Shown in pieces: positions 36,859-44,775 of a stretch of 64,000 bases of DNA. Numbering within the stretch: position 1 is the first letter of the stretch; each line of letters begins with the position of its first letter. The notes below the pieces were generated by a model that saw only the letters and a program-made list of their open reading frames with translations, did no database searches and was not told the origin of the DNA. Position numbers and translations under genes: made by a program. This DNA is from Planctomycetota bacterium (lineage in GTDB: Bacteria > Planctomycetota > UBA1135 > GCA-002686595), in the NCBI GenBank assembly GCA_016779205.1, contig JADHOC010000006.1:1-64000 (forward strand), written 5' to 3'.

Positions 36859-38052
36859 TCAACCGTTCCCGCGGCGGGTCCAGAGGACCTGATCCCCCTC
36901 GGCCTTGGGGGTCCGGTATCCGAAGAGCGCGAGCCACCACTCGGTCCTCCGCGAGGCACCCGCGGCGCACCACACGCCGTCCCCGTCGGGCCGCACGGCG
37001 CGGACTCCGGGGAGGATCCGCAGGGTGAATTCGAGCCCGAGCCGGCGCACGAGACGCGACGCGCCGAGCCACGCTCCTCCGACCGGCTCGCAGAGGAAGA
37101 AGCCCTCCGTGCCGAGCCCCTGGTAGAGGGGCATGAGCATGTAGCCGTCGATGGGCGCCTGGACGACCTCCCCCCGCTGGAGGCCGAGGGCCTGCCCCGA
37201 GCGCACCGGGCGGAAGTTGGTCCAGCCCGGCTCCATGACGAACCCGTCCCCCGCCTCGAGCGGGTGGGCGTACACCATGTCGAGCACCGGCGGCACGTCG
37301 CCCCGGATGGCCTCGATGCGAGCTCGAGCCTCCTCCGCGCCGCTCTCGCCGGACGGGGTGACGCCCGCGTACCTGAGCGCGGCGCGCAGGGCGTCCGACA
37401 GGACGTCCTCCGTCCGCGGATCCACGTGCTGGCCGCCCTCGATCACCACCCCGACCTCGCCCTGCCCCACGATCCACGTCAGCAGCGGTCCCTCGATCCG
37501 TTGCTCAAGACCGAGGACCACGGGGAGCCCGATGGCCCGCGCGAGCCGCCGGCAATCGAGCACGTCGGGCACGACGCTGAAGGGCCCACCCGCCGCAGAG
37601 GTGGAGTGCAGGTCCAGGAGCAGCACGTTCCGGCCCGCCGCCTCCGCCGCCTCGCGCTCGGCCTGGATGATCCGGTGGAGCTCGCGGAGCTCCGCCTCAT
37701 CGGGGCCGTCGACCGTGGGGTCCTGGTCCAGGAGCTCCCTGAGGAGCGGCTCCGTCCAGAGCCGGTTGAGGTCCTGGCCGCCGTGGCGCTCACCGCGTTC
37801 CAGCGCGCCGAGGTTGCCCGCGAGGGCCACGACGCGCCCGGCCGTTGGCCGCCCCGCGAGCTCGCTGAGGACGCGCCTCGCCGCCCCGACCCCGGCGGGT
37901 TCGTTGCCGTGGAGGCCCGCCGTGATGAGCACGAGCGGCCCCGGCTGACCGTCGTCCTTCACCCCAAGCTCCCGCTTCACTCCCCCGGCGAGGGGGGCGC
38001 GGTGGGTGCCGCTCTGGGCCGCTTGCCCGGGATCAACGCCGGTGTCGCTCAT
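36859..38052 (-). CDS. succinylglutamate desuccinylase/aspartoacylase family protein (397 aa)
   Basis: Zn-dependent M14-type amidohydrolase fold. The metal site is H48 and E51 in AGLHGNEPAG and H149 in LLLDLHSTSA. Typical neighbours are QDLNRLW (residues 93-99) and the catalytic-Glu-type VVIEGGQH (E205). The C-terminal part carries the beta-strand domain typical of AstE/AspA. The ATG at 38052 gives MSDTGVDPGQ; longer readings overlap the next gene. The substrate may be an N-acyl amino acid or similar; it cannot be specified. It is downstream of the GCS2-CBS gene on the same strand (67-bp gap). Confidence 0.85.
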   Translation of the reverse strand: MSDTGVDPGQAAQSGTHRAPLAGGVKRELGVKDDGQPGPLVLITAGLHGNEPAGVGAARRVLSELAGRPTAGRVVALAGNLGALERGERHGGQDLNRLWTEPLLRELLDQDPTVDGPDEAELRELHRIIQAEREAAEAAGRNVLLLDLHSTSAAGGPFSVVPDVLDCRRLARAIGLPVVLGLEQRIEGPLLTWIVGQGEVGVVIEGGQHVDPRTEDVLSDALRAALRYAGVTPSGESGAEEARARIEAIRGDVPPVLDMVYAHPLEAGDGFVMEPGWTNFRPVRSGQALGLQRGEVVQAPIDGYMLMPLYQGLGTEGFFLCEPVGGAWLGASRLVRRLGLEFTLRILPGVRAVRPDGDGVWCAAGASRRTEWWLALFGYRTPKAEGDQVLWTRRGNG

Positions 38053-38119
38053 GCCTTCGGGCCTCTTCGGAAGCCCTGGCTGCCGGACTTGAGGTCCTCG
38101 GCGAGGCCCCGTGGGCAGC

Positions 38120-40042
38120 TCAGCGAGATCGCAGGGTCTCCTCGAGGAGATTGGCAGCGGCGTCGATGAAGTCGTGCTCCGTGACGAGGCCCACCAGGCG
38201 GCCATGGTCCACCACCGGGAGGCACCCGATGCGGTGCTCCCGCATCACCTCGATCGCGGCGATCGTCGTGTCCCCTGGTGCGACCGTGACCGGGTCGCCG
38301 ACCATCACGTCCCGGACCGAGAGCGGCCCGCCGCCATCACTGCTCTCCCTGCTGGTGGAGAGCTTGCGCAGGAGGCCTCGCTGGGTCAGGAGGCCCACGA
38401 GGTTGCCCTGGTCGTCCTCGACGGGCACGTAACGGATGTGCTCCCAGTCCATCAGGCTCGCGGCCAGGTCGATCACGTCCTCGGGGTGCAGCGTGAACAG
38501 GTCCCGGCTCATGATCTGGCCCACGGTGCGGAAGCTGTGACGCCAGTCCGAGATCTCGTCCAGGTCCGCCAGGGCCCACTTGTGGACCGGCAGCCCCGCG
38601 GCTTGCCGCGCATAGGTCGCAGACGCCAGCGCCCGGTGACGCTCATCGAGGGTGCCCCGCGTGCCCATGCGGGCCAGGGAGTCCAGGGCCCACTGGGCCC
38701 CCGTCCGCCCGGAGGAGACGCGCTCCTCGATCAGGTCGAGGTAGCGATCCGCCGCCCCGCGCTCGATGCCCTTGAAGGAGAGCCCCTCACGCGCGCGCGG
38801 GAGCAGGTCGGAGAGGATCAGGTCGCGCGCGTTGACGCGCTGGCCGCCGAGCCAGCGCAGCTCAGCGGAGAGCCCGTAGCGCGCGGCCGCCATGAAGTTC
38901 CCCTTGGCGTCATCGAACTCCATCACCCGGCGGACGTCGTCGAGCTCCTCGCCGTAGGCGATCATCAGCCCGAGGTAGAAGGCCGTGTTGGCGATCTGGT
39001 CCTCGACCGTGGGCCCCGCCGGCAGCACGCGGTTCTCGATGCGCAGGTGGGGCTTCCCGTCGGAGATCCCGTAGCAGGGGCGGTTCCAGCGGTAGACCGT
39101 CCCGTTGTGCATCCGGAGGGCGTCCAGGGTCGGCACCTCCCCCCGGTCCAAGGCCTCCATGGAGCTCCCGCCCGTGTCGCCCCCGAGCAGGAGCCGGAAG
39201 CGCGACACGTCCTCGCGGAAGATGTCGAGCACGCCACCTTCAACCCAGCGATCACCAAAGGTCACCCGCTGTCGAGTGTTCCTCGCGAGCTGCGACGCGT
39301 TGCGAATGTCCAGGGTCTGGGCGAAGAGCGCGACCCGCGTCTCGTGCCAGAGGCGGTGCTGGAGGAGGACCGGCGAGTTGACCGCCGCCGCCAGCACCGG
39401 CCCGGTGACCAGCTGGGCGAGGTTGTACAGGTTCGCGAACTCCTCGGCGCCCACCTGGAAGTGCACCTGGAAGGAGGTGTTGCAGGCCTCCATCATCACG
39501 TTGTCGTGCACCACGCGGAGCTCGTCGAGTCCCTTGATGAGGCTCTCGAAGCGCCCCCCCCGCATGTCGCTCATGACCTGGTTGAGCTGCCGGTATCGGT
39601 CGCTCTCGGCCATGTTGTTGAGCGACAGATCCGACTGCGCGAGCGTCGGGAGGATGCCGCAGTTCAACACCTGGCCGCCTTCGGCCTGGGCCGCCCCGCG
39701 GGCGCGCCGCATGAGGTCGTCGAGCTCCTCGTGCATGTCCGTCAGGCACGTGGGCGAGAGCACCTGGGGCTGCAGGTTGGCCTCGATGTTGAAGCTGGCC
39801 AGCTCCGGGGTGAAGCTCGAGCTCGACTGCCGCAGCCGCTCCAGCATCGCCGACTGGATCGGCATCGGGCGCCAGGCTTCATCGACGAGGAACAGCTCCT
39901 GCTCCGCGCCGATGCGCCGGACATCCCGCTCGATCATCCCCTCGTCGATCATCCGCTCGAGGACGCGGATGTCCTCGAGGACGGACTGCATGAAGGTTCG
40001 CAGCTCGGTGGCGCCCGACGCGTTCGCCTGGTGGTGGCCCAT
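38120..40042 (-). CDS. GCS2-type carboxylate-amine ligase fused to two CBS domains (640 aa)
   Basis: Residues of about 40-480 are a glutamate-cysteine-ligase GCS2/YbdK-like domain: RRIGAEQELFLVDEAWRPMP, TPELASFNIEANLQPQVLSP, MMEACNTSFQVHFQVG, RENVSRFRLLLGGD-like FREDVSRFRLLLGG and KPHLRIENRVLPAGPTVEDQ. The C-terminal 125 residues form a CBS pair: VGQIMSRDLFTLHPEDVIDL and RYVPVEDDQGNLVGLLTQRG, then VRDVMVGDPVTVAPGDTTIA and GCLPVVDHGRLVGLVTEHDF. CBS pairs normally sense adenine nucleotides, so this ligase may be allosterically controlled. The ligated amine is unknown. The ATG at 40042 gives MGHHQANASG. Cytoplasmic. Confidence 0.88.
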   Translation of the reverse strand: MGHHQANASGATELRTFMQSVLEDIRVLERMIDEGMIERDVRRIGAEQELFLVDEAWRPMPIQSAMLERLRQSSSSFTPELASFNIEANLQPQVLSPTCLTDMHEELDDLMRRARGAAQAEGGQVLNCGILPTLAQSDLSLNNMAESDRYRQLNQVMSDMRGGRFESLIKGLDELRVVHDNVMMEACNTSFQVHFQVGAEEFANLYNLAQLVTGPVLAAAVNSPVLLQHRLWHETRVALFAQTLDIRNASQLARNTRQRVTFGDRWVEGGVLDIFREDVSRFRLLLGGDTGGSSMEALDRGEVPTLDALRMHNGTVYRWNRPCYGISDGKPHLRIENRVLPAGPTVEDQIANTAFYLGLMIAYGEELDDVRRVMEFDDAKGNFMAAARYGLSAELRWLGGQRVNARDLILSDLLPRAREGLSFKGIERGAADRYLDLIEERVSSGRTGAQWALDSLARMGTRGTLDERHRALASATYARQAAGLPVHKWALADLDEISDWRHSFRTVGQIMSRDLFTLHPEDVIDLAASLMDWEHIRYVPVEDDQGNLVGLLTQRGLLRKLSTSRESSDGGGPLSVRDVMVGDPVTVAPGDTTIAAIEVMREHRIGCLPVVDHGRLVGLVTEHDFIDAAANLLEETLRSR

Positions 40043-40166
40043 GACCGGATCTTACCGACGCCTCACTGGAAACCGGGCAGGAGACCGCCGGATGCCCCCA
40101 GGGAGGTTGTGGCGGGTGGGGCTCAGCCTGTTGGGACCGGTGCCCCTGGCATGCGATACTGAAGGC

Positions 40167-41717
40167 ATGACGGTTGCCCCCGATCCCGACGCCCCCGGAC
40201 CCGGAGACGGCGCCCTCGCGGACCTCGAGTCATGGCTCCGGAGCCCGCCCCGGCTCGCCATCCTCCTGGCGATCGCCACGGTCATCGCCACGGCCGCCAC
40301 GTCCTTCGGCGAGGTGGAGCTCCGCCGGGCCTGGGGAGGCGGCCCGGAGGAACGAGACCTCGTCCTGCGCCAGGGGGTCGTCTGGCTCGCCTGGGCCCTG
40401 CTGGTGCTCCCCCTCTCCGCCCTCGCCGGGGCCATCGCCCGCCGTGCCAAGGGGTGGCCGGCGGCCCTGGCGTGCCATGTTCCCATCGCGGCCTTGGTCG
40501 CCTCACTCTTCATGGTCCTCGAGAACTCCCTCACGGCGTGGGCCCAGGGGCCCGAGAGGACCGAGCAGTTCCGCGAACGCGTCCTCGGCCAGGACGACCC
40601 CCGCTCGACCCGCCGGCGACCGCCCTGGGAGCGACCCGAGCTGCGGGACATGGAGCTGCAGGCCCCCGCGCCCGGGAGGCCGGAGGCCGAGGGTCAGGCG
40701 GATCCGCGCCTCGAGGCCGCCGAGCCTCCCACCGAGGGCGCGGTCACGACGGAGCGCACCGCCCGGCCCGATGGCCGGGAGGGCCGGGAGGGCCGGGACC
40801 GCGGGGACCCGCGGCGCGGGCGCGGGGACTGGCGACGGCGCACCTGGATGATCGGCTTCGTCACGGGGGACGTCCTGCTCGACTTCCAGCGCCGCTGGAC
40901 GCTCCGCGTGCCGCGCTATGCCCTGATCTACTTCGCGGTCATCGGGCTCGGGCTCGGCGCGCGCTCCTTCCTCGTGGGCCGGGCCCGCGAGCGGAAGGCC
41001 GCGGCGCTCGAGCTCCAGACCTCCCAGCTGGAGTCCGCGCTCACCGCAGCCCAGCTCACCGCCCTCAAGAGCCAGCTCCACCCACACTTCCTCTTCAACG
41101 CGCTCCACTCGGTGGGCGGGATGATCCGCACCGAGCGGTCGGCCGAGGCCCTCGGCGCGCTCGCGCGGATCGGCGACCTGCTGAGGACATCGCTCGACGC
41201 TGGCCCGGAGCAGTTCGTCCCCCTGGAACGGGAGGTCGAGCTCGCCGAGCGCTACCTCGAGGTCGAGCAGATGCGCCTGGGCGACCGCCTCAAGGTCGAC
41301 CTGGAGGTGGCCCCCACCCTGACCGCCGCGGAGGTCCCGGCCTTCATCACGCAGCCGCTGGTCGAGAACGCAGTCAAGCACGGGATCGCCACCTCGAGCG
41401 AGGGCGGCACGGTCCGCCTCCGGGCCAGCGCCAGCGCCGACGGCACGCGGATGATGATCGATATTGAGGACGACGGCGCAGGCGTGGTCGAGGGGAGCCC
41501 CGACGGCGTGGGCCTGCAGAACGTGCGCTCACGCCTCCGCGCGCTCTTCGAGGCGGACGCGAAGCTCGAGGTCGAGCTCCTCGAGGAGGGAGGCACACGC
41601 GCCCGGATCACCTTGCCCCTGGACGACCTCGAGCCGCTCCCCGGGGCGGCGGAGGATGAAGCCCCCAGCGACGAGACCGGCGGCGCCGCGCCGCGGGGCC
41701 AGGGGGAGCTCAGCTGA
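40167..41717 (+). CDS. LytS/YehU-type sensor histidine kinase (516 aa)
   Basis: Four hydrophobic segments (about 28-48, 70-90, 105-122 and 250-270) are separated by a long hydrophilic Arg/Glu/Asp/Pro-rich loop (about 125-225) with GREGREGRDRGDPRRGRG. The kinase domain of PF06580 follows: LKSQLHPHFLFNALHSV, with the phospho-acceptor His at about 307, LRTSLDAGPEQFVPLEREVE, QPLVENAVKHGI (N box) and IEDDGAGV (G box). The ATG at 40167 was chosen over an open extension. Its TGA overlaps the start of the response regulator (TGATG), so the pair forms a two-component system. The signal is unknown. Confidence 0.92.
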   Translation: MTVAPDPDAPGPGDGALADLESWLRSPPRLAILLAIATVIATAATSFGEVELRRAWGGGPEERDLVLRQGVVWLAWALLVLPLSALAGAIARRAKGWPAALACHVPIAALVASLFMVLENSLTAWAQGPERTEQFRERVLGQDDPRSTRRRPPWERPELRDMELQAPAPGRPEAEGQADPRLEAAEPPTEGAVTTERTARPDGREGREGRDRGDPRRGRGDWRRRTWMIGFVTGDVLLDFQRRWTLRVPRYALIYFAVIGLGLGARSFLVGRARERKAAALELQTSQLESALTAAQLTALKSQLHPHFLFNALHSVGGMIRTERSAEALGALARIGDLLRTSLDAGPEQFVPLEREVELAERYLEVEQMRLGDRLKVDLEVAPTLTAAEVPAFITQPLVENAVKHGIATSSEGGTVRLRASASADGTRMMIDIEDDGAGVVEGSPDGVGLQNVRSRLRALFEADAKLEVELLEEGGTRARITLPLDDLEPLPGAAEDEAPSDETGGAAPRGQGELS

Positions 41718-42469
41718 TGGGTGAGGTCATGCGCGTGCTCTGCGCCGACGACGAGCCCCACGCGCTCGAGTCCCTCCGCCAGCTGATCTCCGCAGACCCT
41801 GGACTGGAGCTCGTCGGGAGCTGCAGCAGCGGCGACGAGGCCATCCGCCTCGCCCGTGAGCTCGCCCCCGACCTGCTCGTGCTCGACATCCGGATGCCCG
41901 GGGCCTCGGGGCTCGACGTGGTGGCCGCCCTCGACCCCGAGGCCCGCCCGCTCGTGGTCTTCGCCACCGCCTACGACGATCACGCCGTGGAGGCCTTCGA
42001 ACTCCACGCCGTGGACTACCTGCTCAAGCCCTTCGACGACGCGCGCTTCACCAAGGCGCTGCTCCGCGCCAGGGAGCGCCGCCAGAAGGAGGGGCCCGCG
42101 CCCGGGCGCGCCCGGCTCGAGGAGCTCCTCGAGGAGCGCGGAGAGGACCGCCTGGTCATCCACCGCGAGGGTGCGATGGTGATGGTCCCCTTCGAGGACA
42201 TCCTCTGGGTCGAGGCCGCGGATCAGTACGTCAAGGTCCACGGCGCCGACGGGCGCACCGAGCTCATGCGGGCGTCCATGGGTCACGTGGAGAAGCGGCT
42301 GCCGGCCGAGGACTTCCTGCGGGTCCACCGCTCCGCGATCATCCGCCGCCAGGCGGTACGCGCCCTGACCAGCTCGACCTCCGGAACGGGGCGCCTGACC
42401 CTTGAGGGCGGGACCACGGTGCCGGTGAGCCGAACCCGCATGGCGCTGGTCCGCAGGACCCTCCGCTGA
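41717..42469 (+). CDS. LytTR-family response regulator (250 aa)
   Basis: Receiver domain (residues 5-125): the acidic pair DD at 11-12, phospho-acceptor Asp57 (LVLDIRMPG), Thr/Ser region VVFATAYDD and Lys104 (YLLKPFDD). A LytTR DNA-binding domain follows (about 145-250): MVPFEDILWVEAADQYVKVH, EKRLPAEDFLRVHRSAIIRR and a C-terminal VSRTRMALVRRTL. It starts within the kinase stop (TGATG). Likely target genes are nearby exported proteins, but no LytTR-binding repeat was identified. Confidence 0.94.
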   Translation: MGEVMRVLCADDEPHALESLRQLISADPGLELVGSCSSGDEAIRLARELAPDLLVLDIRMPGASGLDVVAALDPEARPLVVFATAYDDHAVEAFELHAVDYLLKPFDDARFTKALLRARERRQKEGPAPGRARLEELLEERGEDRLVIHREGAMVMVPFEDILWVEAADQYVKVHGADGRTELMRASMGHVEKRLPAEDFLRVHRSAIIRRQAVRALTSSTSGTGRLTLEGGTTVPVSRTRMALVRRTLR

Positions 42470-42727
42470 CCGCCTGGCCCGCGGCGGCCGCGCCTTACAT
42501 CGTCGGAACAGAGCCACGGGTGGGCTGGGGCCCAGCCCCGAGCCCCAGAACGCGGCAGGCCATGACCGCTGGCAACACGCCCACGACTGCCAGCGCCAAT
42601 CGGCGCCTTGAACGGGTGCGGCAGGAACTCAGGGGGCCGGAATCGGTTCCAATGCGCCGAAGACCCAGGTGGCGCGGCCGACGCGAGCCCGCCCAGCCCC
42701 CACACCGCAAGAAGCCAGACCTGCACC

Positions 42728-43813
42728 ATGCTCAACACCTCCGCCCTCACCATCGGCGCCGTGACCCTCGCCGCCACCACCGGCGTTTGGATCGAGGCGA
42801 CGCTCGCCACGCGCTACTCGACCGAGCGGACCTTCGAGGTCAGCGTGGCGGTCGAGTCCTCCAACGAGACCCTGAGCTCGGAGTTCTACATCGACGGAGA
42901 GCCCATGGAGGGCCGCGGCTTCGGTGGCGGAGGCAGCTCGACCTCCATGAGCTACTCCTACACCGACACGGCGAAGGAGGTGAAGGGCGGCGTCCCCACC
43001 CAGGTCGAGCGCTCCTTCGACGAGGTGAGCGCGAGCACCGAGCGCGAGGGCCGCGACGGCCCCATGGAGATGGAGGCCGAGAGCAGCTTCGACGGGCTCA
43101 CCATCCTCATCACCGGTGAGGACGGCGAGTCCGAGGTGGAGATCGTCGACGGCGAGGAGCCCGAGGGCGAGGGCCGCCTCGAGGGCCATCGCCTGTCGCT
43201 CCCCCTGGACGCCCTGCTCCCCGAGGACGCCGTGGAGCCCGGCACCAGCTGGGACATCGAGGGAGAGGACCTGATGATCGCCCTCGGGGCCCCCCTCGAG
43301 GGCAAGCTCATCGACCGCCCCCAGCGCGGCGGCGAAGGTGGCGGCGAGGGCCGCGGCGGACGCGGCGGCATGCGCGGGGGCGGGGCTCGCTCGGGCCTCG
43401 GCGCCATCGCGGGCGGAGAGTGGTCCATCACCGCGACCCTCACCGAGGAGACCGAGGAGTCCGGCGGGCTGGAGTGCGCTGTGATCAACCTCGAGATGGA
43501 GGTCGAGGGCACCATGGAGGCCCGACAGCGCGGCGGGCGTGGCGGCCGTGGCGGCCGTGGCGGTCAGCTCTCGAACCCCTCGTCCGAGCTGCTCCCGCAG
43601 GAGTCCACCTACTCCGGCGAGTTCGAGGGCACGCTGCTCTGGAGCATCGAGGAGGAGCGCCCCGTGGCGCTTCGCTTCGAGGGGTCCTACCAGGTTGACA
43701 TGGAGATGGAGCGCGAGACCCAGCGCGGGCTCATGGAGATGAGCCGCTCCACCGAGACCACCCTCGAGATCAACGTCGAGGTCGCCACCGGCAAGGCCGA
43801 GAGCGACGGCTGA
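42728..43813 (+). CDS. exported acidic protein with Gly/Arg-rich repeat (361 aa)
   Basis: The start MLNTSALTIGAVTLAATTGV is a signal peptide or anchor. The mature protein is very rich in Glu, Gly, Ser and Met (MEMEAESSFDGLTILITGED). Two internal runs of Gly/Arg repeats occur: EGRGGRGGMRGGGARSG (about residue 210-230) and QRGGRGGRGGRGGQ (about 265-278). No known domain. The ATG at 42728 is preferred over an upstream extension that lacks protein character. It lies about 260 bp downstream of the LytTR regulator and 41 bp upstream of another RGG-containing protein. Function unknown. Confidence 0.65.
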   Translation: MLNTSALTIGAVTLAATTGVWIEATLATRYSTERTFEVSVAVESSNETLSSEFYIDGEPMEGRGFGGGGSSTSMSYSYTDTAKEVKGGVPTQVERSFDEVSASTEREGRDGPMEMEAESSFDGLTILITGEDGESEVEIVDGEEPEGEGRLEGHRLSLPLDALLPEDAVEPGTSWDIEGEDLMIALGAPLEGKLIDRPQRGGEGGGEGRGGRGGMRGGGARSGLGAIAGGEWSITATLTEETEESGGLECAVINLEMEVEGTMEARQRGGRGGRGGRGGQLSNPSSELLPQESTYSGEFEGTLLWSIEEERPVALRFEGSYQVDMEMERETQRGLMEMSRSTETTLEINVEVATGKAESDG

Positions 43814-43854
43814 TCCAACTCACGAACAACGAAACGTCTTTACCTCTACAAGCC

Positions 43855-44604
43855 ATGTCCAACAGCACCCCTCTCATCCTCCTGGGTAGCATCCTCGCGG
43901 GCGGCGCCAGCGCCGTCGGCGCGACGGTCCTGCTCGCCCCCGCTCCGCAGTCCGAGGCGGTCCAGGCCGCCGCGGGCCCCGAGCTCCTCGCAGCCATCGA
44001 TGACCTCAAGGCAACGGTCTCGAGCCTCGACGGCCGGCTCGTGAAGCTCGAGAGCACCGAGACCCTCGCCCCGGTCGCGGCTTCCGGTCGGATGGCCGCG
44101 AGCCTTGATCGGAGCGAGATCGAAAGCGTCGTTCAGGAGATGCTCGGCTCCGTCGACGGCCCCGCCGCCGTGGCGAGCCCCTCCCTCGAGTCAGCCGTCG
44201 CCAACGTGATCGAGATGCGCGAGGAGCGCGAACAGCAGGAGCGAGAGCAGCGGAGGGCCGACGCCGAGGCCAAGCGCCTCGAGGACCGCCTCGCCAAGCT
44301 CCAGACCGAGCTCGGCCTCGACCAGACCCAGCTCGACTCCATGCGCGGCATCTTCCAGGACCAGACCGCGAAGGTCGATGAGATGCGCCAGACCATGCGC
44401 GAGGCCCGGGACTCGGGGCTCGACATGGGCAGCATGCGTGAGATGTGGACCGGCCTGCGCGACGAGACCAACCAGGCCATCCAGGGCATCCTCTCCCCCA
44501 GCCAGTACGAGCAGTACGAGGCCTCCAACTCGAACCAGCGCTGGGGCGGCCGAGGCGGGGACACCGGCGGCCGCGGTGGGCGCGGCGGTCGCGGCGGGAA
44601 CTGA
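43855..44604 (+). CDS. exported coiled-coil protein with RGG tail (249 aa)
   Basis: An N-terminal hydrophobic stretch (PLILLGSILAGGASAVGATVLL) anchors or exports it. Residues of about 45-70 and 110-155 form coiled coils (EMREEREQQEREQRRADAEA). The following region LGLDQTQLDSMRGIFQDQTA and ILSPSQYEQYEA resembles Spy/CpxP or heavy-metal-resistance chaperones, where 'L(T/S)xxQ' and 'L(T/S)PxQxxxY' occur. The C-terminus is GGRGGRGGRGGN. It starts 41 bp after the preceding exported protein and ends before a strong terminator, so the two probably form one transcript, perhaps with the two-component genes. Role in the envelope is plausible, not shown. Confidence 0.7.
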   Translation: MSNSTPLILLGSILAGGASAVGATVLLAPAPQSEAVQAAAGPELLAAIDDLKATVSSLDGRLVKLESTETLAPVAASGRMAASLDRSEIESVVQEMLGSVDGPAAVASPSLESAVANVIEMREEREQQEREQRRADAEAKRLEDRLAKLQTELGLDQTQLDSMRGIFQDQTAKVDEMRQTMREARDSGLDMGSMREMWTGLRDETNQAIQGILSPSQYEQYEASNSNQRWGGRGGDTGGRGGRGGRGGN

Positions 44605-44626
44605 ACCTGCCCCTCCAGCACCCTGT

Positions 44627-44672
44627 CGCGGGAGGCGGTGGACCCCGGTCCACCGCCTCCCGCGCGTTTATT
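44627..44672 (+). terminator. Rho-independent terminator
   Basis: A 16-bp perfect stem (CGCGGGAGGCGGTGGA at 44627-44642 with its complement at 44649-44664), loop CCCCGG, then CGTTTATT. It closes the transcript of the preceding exported proteins, 22 bp after the stop. Confidence 0.85.
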
Positions 44673-44775
44673 CCGTGCAACCTGTGGCACCGTTCCACAT
44701 TCGGCCAGGGAATCGGGTCCACCGGACGCTCTCGACAGGCGAACATCCGGGCGTCCAACAGCACCACGACGCCCC

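Noticed and set aside
43340-43570. CRISPR-like or minisatellite array in the Gly/Arg repeat regions
   Set aside because: The repeats are in-frame GGN/CGN codons encoding RGG tracts within a protein; there are no spacers.
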